Assembly: GCA_013399855.1 (NCBI GenBank)
Contig: VXAY01005672.1
Location: 399,241-463,240 of the forward strand
Direction of reading: 5' to 3'
Length of the DNA stretch: 64,000 nucleotides
DNA from: Oxyruncus cristatus
Taxonomy: Eukaryota > Chordata > Aves > Passeriformes > Cotingidae
Of the stretch, positions 59,576 to 64,000 are shown piece by piece. The translations under genes were made by a program, and so were the position numbers. The notes below the pieces were generated by a model, which saw only the letters and a program-made list of their open reading frames with translations, searched no databases and was not told where the DNA came from. Positions within the stretch are counted from its first letter, which is position 1; each line of letters opens with the position of its first letter.

Positions 59576-62334
59576 GCCTGGGATATTCAGGGGTTTAAGA
59601 GTGACCTGCTCACAGTCAGGGCACTAAACATCAGATTTTCCTGCAGATAGGGGTGTAAAAATCCCACACTTGTCCAAAGCTGTTAGCATCTGACTTGAAG
59701 GTTGGGCTGTCTTAGTCACTCACTGCTCTTTATGAAATTTCGGCTGGCAGGAACTGCCTGGCTGAAAGCTTTGTGTTTTGGGAGACATGGAGATATTGGG
59801 GCATAATTAAAACTTGAGTCAATCAGTGACACGTGAAGCCCAGGGCCAGTGGCGATGTGACCGATGCTCTCTGCTCTGCCGCTGTTGGTGTAGCTGGCAG
59901 TGGTACCTCGTTGTGTTTTTCTGTTGCTTCCCAGAGTCCTGGTCCAGGAGTCTGGGTGAGATTCAGTAAACGGTGCTGAGATCAGGCACCGATGCTCTTC
60001 CTGTACTGTTTGATCAGGGCAGGTTAATGAGTTAACCCTTGCAACACACCTCTGGGGCAGGTGATGCACATTTATCTCTGTTTTTCAACATGGGGAGACT
60101 ACAACAGGATGGTGAGAGCAGACACATCGTTCCAGAGCACCAGCACGTTGGGTGTGAATCCAGCCTTTTCTTTTGTCTTTCTGACCCTTCATCTTGAGGT
60201 AACTCTACTGAGCAGATGTGTTTTATGTGTAATTATGCAAAGATGTGTCACATGAGAAACTGGTTTCCTACATCCCAAGAATCTTTTCTGCCCTGCTGCT
60301 TCAATGGTCTGGAGGGGAGCTCCCCAGATGCATAAGGGGAATGATGACTTTGTGTCCGTGTTGGGTCCTACCCTGGGAGGAAGGGTGTTGGACGTGCTGA
60401 GCACTGATCTGGTTCTTCTCCTGTCCAAGTCAACAGATCAAAGCACTGCTGAGAGCTGTAAAATCCACCTGAAATCTCCCCCACCCCAACGAGGTATTTG
60501 AAACTACCCTGTTCCACCACTGCCACATATGGGTAAACTGATCGTCTTGGCCTTTCCTAGGATGTCCTGCCTTTCTGTTTGGGATTTTGGTTGCTCTGTG
60601 GAGGCTCTGGAGGACATTTGGTCTGTGTCAGATTAGAGGTGGGACATAGCCAGCTCTCATCAAGCTCGTGGGAATCACCCTGGCTGTGATGACCACAATA
60701 TCTGCTGTGGGGACGTCCAGCGAAGGCCATCGCACGAGGGGAGAAATTGCTGTCATATAGTCCTTTGCAGGGGCATTTGTGCAGCAATGCTCTGATGGTG
60801 ATCAAGGACACGAGGCTGCTCTGTTCCTGCCCCCATGGAACACACGGTGTGCAGGGCTCTGGTCTGGGTCCTGTATAGAGCATCCCACAGCAGGCTTAAC
60901 CTGGGGCCTCCGTTGCCACGATTTTCCCCCAGAACTGGTAGGAATGGGGGAGTTTCTTCACAAGCATCAACCTGAATAAGGCCTGTGAGACCCTCTGGGG
61001 CATCGAGCTTCTGTTTGCAGAGTGAGGGGGTTGGCTGAGCAGGGGGTTGGCAGGTTTGTAATTTGAGTGTGTGCAGGGGAAGCAGGGAAGAGTCAGAGCC
61101 TCCTTGCGAGTCCCGGCTCTGGCAGTGAGGAGGTACCGCCTGCTGTTGTGGCTTGCTTGTTCTACCTGCTGAGGTCCCTCTCCACCCACGTGGGGACACA
61201 ATAATTGGGTTAATGAATTTTGATGCAGTTATCCCAAGCCCAGCTCTTGGCTGGTGGCCCCATGACAGCAGTTGGCAATGGCTCCTGCTGACGGAGGGCG
61301 TGTGCTGCGATTTGCTCCCCGGGGAGGTTCTCGATTGGTCTTGGCTTTGGAGGAAAAGTGACTTCCTATCTGCAGAGCCCAGCTGGTGCTAACATCCCTT
61401 CTGTGGAGTCCACTCAGCACTGGGATGTGTTCCTGGCAGCTGATGATGGGGAACCTGAAGCACCTCAGGCTCAGTTCTTAGGTCAGACAAATTCTTGAGA
61501 CTGGATTAAAGAGAGCATTTTTTCCCCATCTGCATGCTCTCACGGTCATCAGCAACACAGGATCTTCCTTTGACCTCTGGGGTGTGCATGAAAGATCAGT
61601 TTTCTTGTTGTCCTTTGCAATCTGGACTCCTCAGTTGTGGTGTAAGAAGTAATGAAACCAAAACAATTAAATGGTAATAAATCCTTCCCACTCTGAGAAA
61701 TCTGTGATGAAAACAGAAGGGTTGTCAGCTCTGGGAAGGAGGCCAACCTTGGTCCCCGAGGATGCTTACAGCACAGACACCTCACTGTTGAAATGGCCTT
61801 CCATTTTCCTTTGCTCATCTTTTATCCTCTGGGATTATGTTGAAGGCTGGCAGCTGCATCTGGGCCCCTTTTCCTTAGGGGCAGACTAAGCAGTGGAAGA
61901 ACAAGCCCATGGCAGACACCAGCCTCTGGATTTTGTGGGTCTACAAGGCAAAGCCATTAGGATTTGTTTGCAAGCAGCTAATTCAGCAGTGGAAGCTGCT
62001 GAAGCCCCTGGTGGGGCCTGGCATGCTGCTGGTTGCCCACCCAGGCACCTCTTTACCACTTCATCCCTGCAGTTAGGTACATACCTTAATGTCCATGTGC
62101 TGTTCATCTGGGATTTGGAGACAGTTCTTTTGGCTTCCGCTTTGCCTGAACGTGTTTGGGCCTCTTACAACTGCTTTTTGTTGCTGATGTTTTGGGTTTT
62201 TTTCTTAAGAAACTTTATGGCAGGATGTAAGTCCCCAGTTCTTGCTGGTTTGAATGGAAGATGTGTTCCTAAGTTGCTCTTGCAAACCTCTACCAGATTC
62301 TTTGTGCTGTAAAAATGATGACCAGATCCTGGTG

Positions 62335-62366
62335 TTTTTTTTTTTTTTTCTTTTTTTTTTTTTTTT
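62335..62366 (+). repeat. Poly(T) tract with one C
   Basis: Thirty-two bases of T interrupted once by C (62350). Confidence 0.9.
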
Positions 62367-64000
62367 ACCCACTCCCAGGCTTGGACCAGGTTTCCTGTGT
62401 CTCCCTTTGCCTCAGGTTCCCTCTCTGTGTGGTGGGGTGCCCACTTTTGATCTTTTAGGTCTATGAAGATATGCCATGTCTGCTGAGAGAAAGACAAGGC
62501 AGGAAAATCTGTGCAAAGTTTGTACACTCCTAAGTTTGGTGTAAAAAAAAAAAAAAAGGATAATATTGAATCATCTGATCATCTTCCAAAGAAGATTGGG
62601 TAGTGCAACAGACTGTCTGAGAAAGGGGAGCAGTTGATGCCAAGTTTTGTCTCCTGACTTGTCTTGGGCCTGCATAAGTCTTTATTAGCATCTGTACCTG
62701 CCCCTGTTACGTCCTGGAGACCTTCTGCTGTTGTTTTCTAGTTGATGATTCCATGCCATTTTGAAGAGGGTTTCTTCCCATAACAGTAAGGGACGCCACC
62801 TCCCTCCCAGCCTGGCTCCCATCGTGCAGCTCCGCTGATGTATTTCATTCAACGTTTATGCTGCAAGGACAAAGCATACACTCATCCCCTGGGAGAGAAA
62901 TCCTTTCCTTCCCCTGGCATCTCAGCATCTCAGGTCTCAGTCATATGTCACAGATGGCCTCCTCACCACTGACCCTTCTCAAGCCCATCAAATGGAGCGA
63001 GCAGAGAAAAAGGTGAGGCAAATCCAGAAGTTCCGGCTGCAGTGGAAAAATAAGGATCTTCTGCTCCTTTACCACAGCCTTTTCGTTCAGAAAACTCCGC
63101 CTGAGTCTGTTATTCACTCATTCCTATTGACAAACTGAATTGTGAAGGTTCAGTGGAAACTCAACCCGTATGGTTAAGCCATGAGCTTCGTCTGGTGGAA
63201 TCACGATGAAAAAGTTTTTGTTTGCACAAAAAACAAAGTGCACGCAATATATATGCTGGGTAGCTCAAGTAACATGATGTACACAGGAAAAGCTTCCACA
63301 GATGCCAATTAGATGCATCTGCAAAGTCAACGTGAGTAAGATTCTTGATTCCATCAGAGAGGATTTGGATGGTGGTCCTGGTGATGTCACTGGTTTGCTG
63401 CTTTGCTCCAGATGAGTCAGTCTTTTATGCTCTACTTTCTACCCCCATTTAGAAATGGGCAAAATAATTTCTGACCTTTCCCCAAGGACATACTCTATTA
63501 GACATTTTTAAAGAAGGGTGCTTGAGGTGGAACATCATGTGGTCTCCAGTCCTTGAGGCTGAGATGTAGTGCAGGCAGAGCTCTCTTCCATGCTCAGCTG
63601 CTAAGGGAGTTCAGTGACAGGTTTTGCACCTCTCCACTTGGGTAACCAGGATCCAAGCCAAGTTTCAAGTCCAAATTCATCTCCCTCATCATTTATACTC
63701 AAGGTGGCACTACCGGATGGAGTCGGCCTTATTGCTAACCTTCTAGATGAGCCCCGAGACCTGTTCAGCTTGCGTGGTTATCAACAGCTTCAGTTTCTTT
63801 CAGGCATCATATGGACCCTTCTGGCCCAGGCTACAATGTGCCTTTGAGCTGGCAACGTGAGAAGAGTCAGGGCTGGGGCTGCTGGAGACCTCTCTCACGT
63901 CCACCCCTGGGTAGACTTGTCATAGCACCTGAGTGAGGGCTGTGAACAGGGCAAGCGAGCTGCAGGACGCCCTTGGGAGACACAGACACAAAGACAAAAG

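Larger units (their letters stand above)
57836..64000. other. Intergenic region, part 3
   Basis: No gene was recognised to the end of the window. Holds poly-T tracts at 59549-59575 and 62335-62366 and a GT microsatellite near 59157-59168. The next genes expected from vertebrate synteny (FOXE3/FOXD2) are not in the window; no forkhead signature was seen. Confidence 0.55.

Noticed and set aside
37223..64000. FOXE3/FOXD2 expected from synteny
   Set aside because: No forkhead signature in any frame that I could see; they probably lie beyond the window.

Overview
This is a vertebrate nuclear window, almost certainly from a bird. The pointers are a chicken-repeat-1 (CR1) LINE tail ending in the ATTCTATG-type terminus, a second antisense CR1 tail, compact introns, and the STIL/CMPK1 gene neighbourhood. 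The species cannot be named from the sequence. There are no bacterial features and no CRISPR array, and I recognised no tRNA or rRNA gene. Two protein-coding genes are supported exon by exon, and their splice phases sum without a frame break.

Layout. Positions 1-600 are a CpG-rich block. From vertebrate gene order (TAL1-STIL-CMPK1) it may be the 5' end of TAL1, but no TAL1 coding sequence is visible. Positions 3139-22172 on the minus strand hold STIL, a centriole duplication scaffold, with 15 firmly placed coding exons plus one candidate start exon (about 1308 codons). Its 3' UTR runs to about 2420 or 1400. Positions 22390-23450 are a GC-rich shared promoter island with three CCAAT boxes, interrupted by a 314-base run of N. 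CMPK1 (UMP-CMP kinase) runs on the plus strand from that island. Its exon 1, which should carry the P-loop, is not visible and probably lies in the N run. Exons 2-6 are at 31822-34914, followed by a 3' UTR to about 37160. Positions 37.2-64 kb are intergenic: no exon, forkhead domain or other protein family was recognised, only simple repeats, a CR1 relic, a diverged 165-bp duplication and a small CpG-rich pocket near 57.5-57.8 kb.

The two genes share a promoter but not a pathway. STIL recruits CPAP/SAS-6 and binds PLK4 at nascent centrioles. CMPK1 makes UDP and CDP for nucleotide synthesis. A head-to-head, CCAAT-rich promoter suits genes needed in proliferating cells.

No new biological system was found. 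The points most worth checking are: apparent loss of the C-terminal KEN degradation box in STIL, a GC-AG intron in STIL, a pair of alternative 5' splice sites 10 nt apart in STIL, a likely false assembly duplication around a single N that copies part of a STIL exon, and the N run that hides the catalytic P-loop exon of CMPK1. Comparisons with human proteins are from memory and were not computed.
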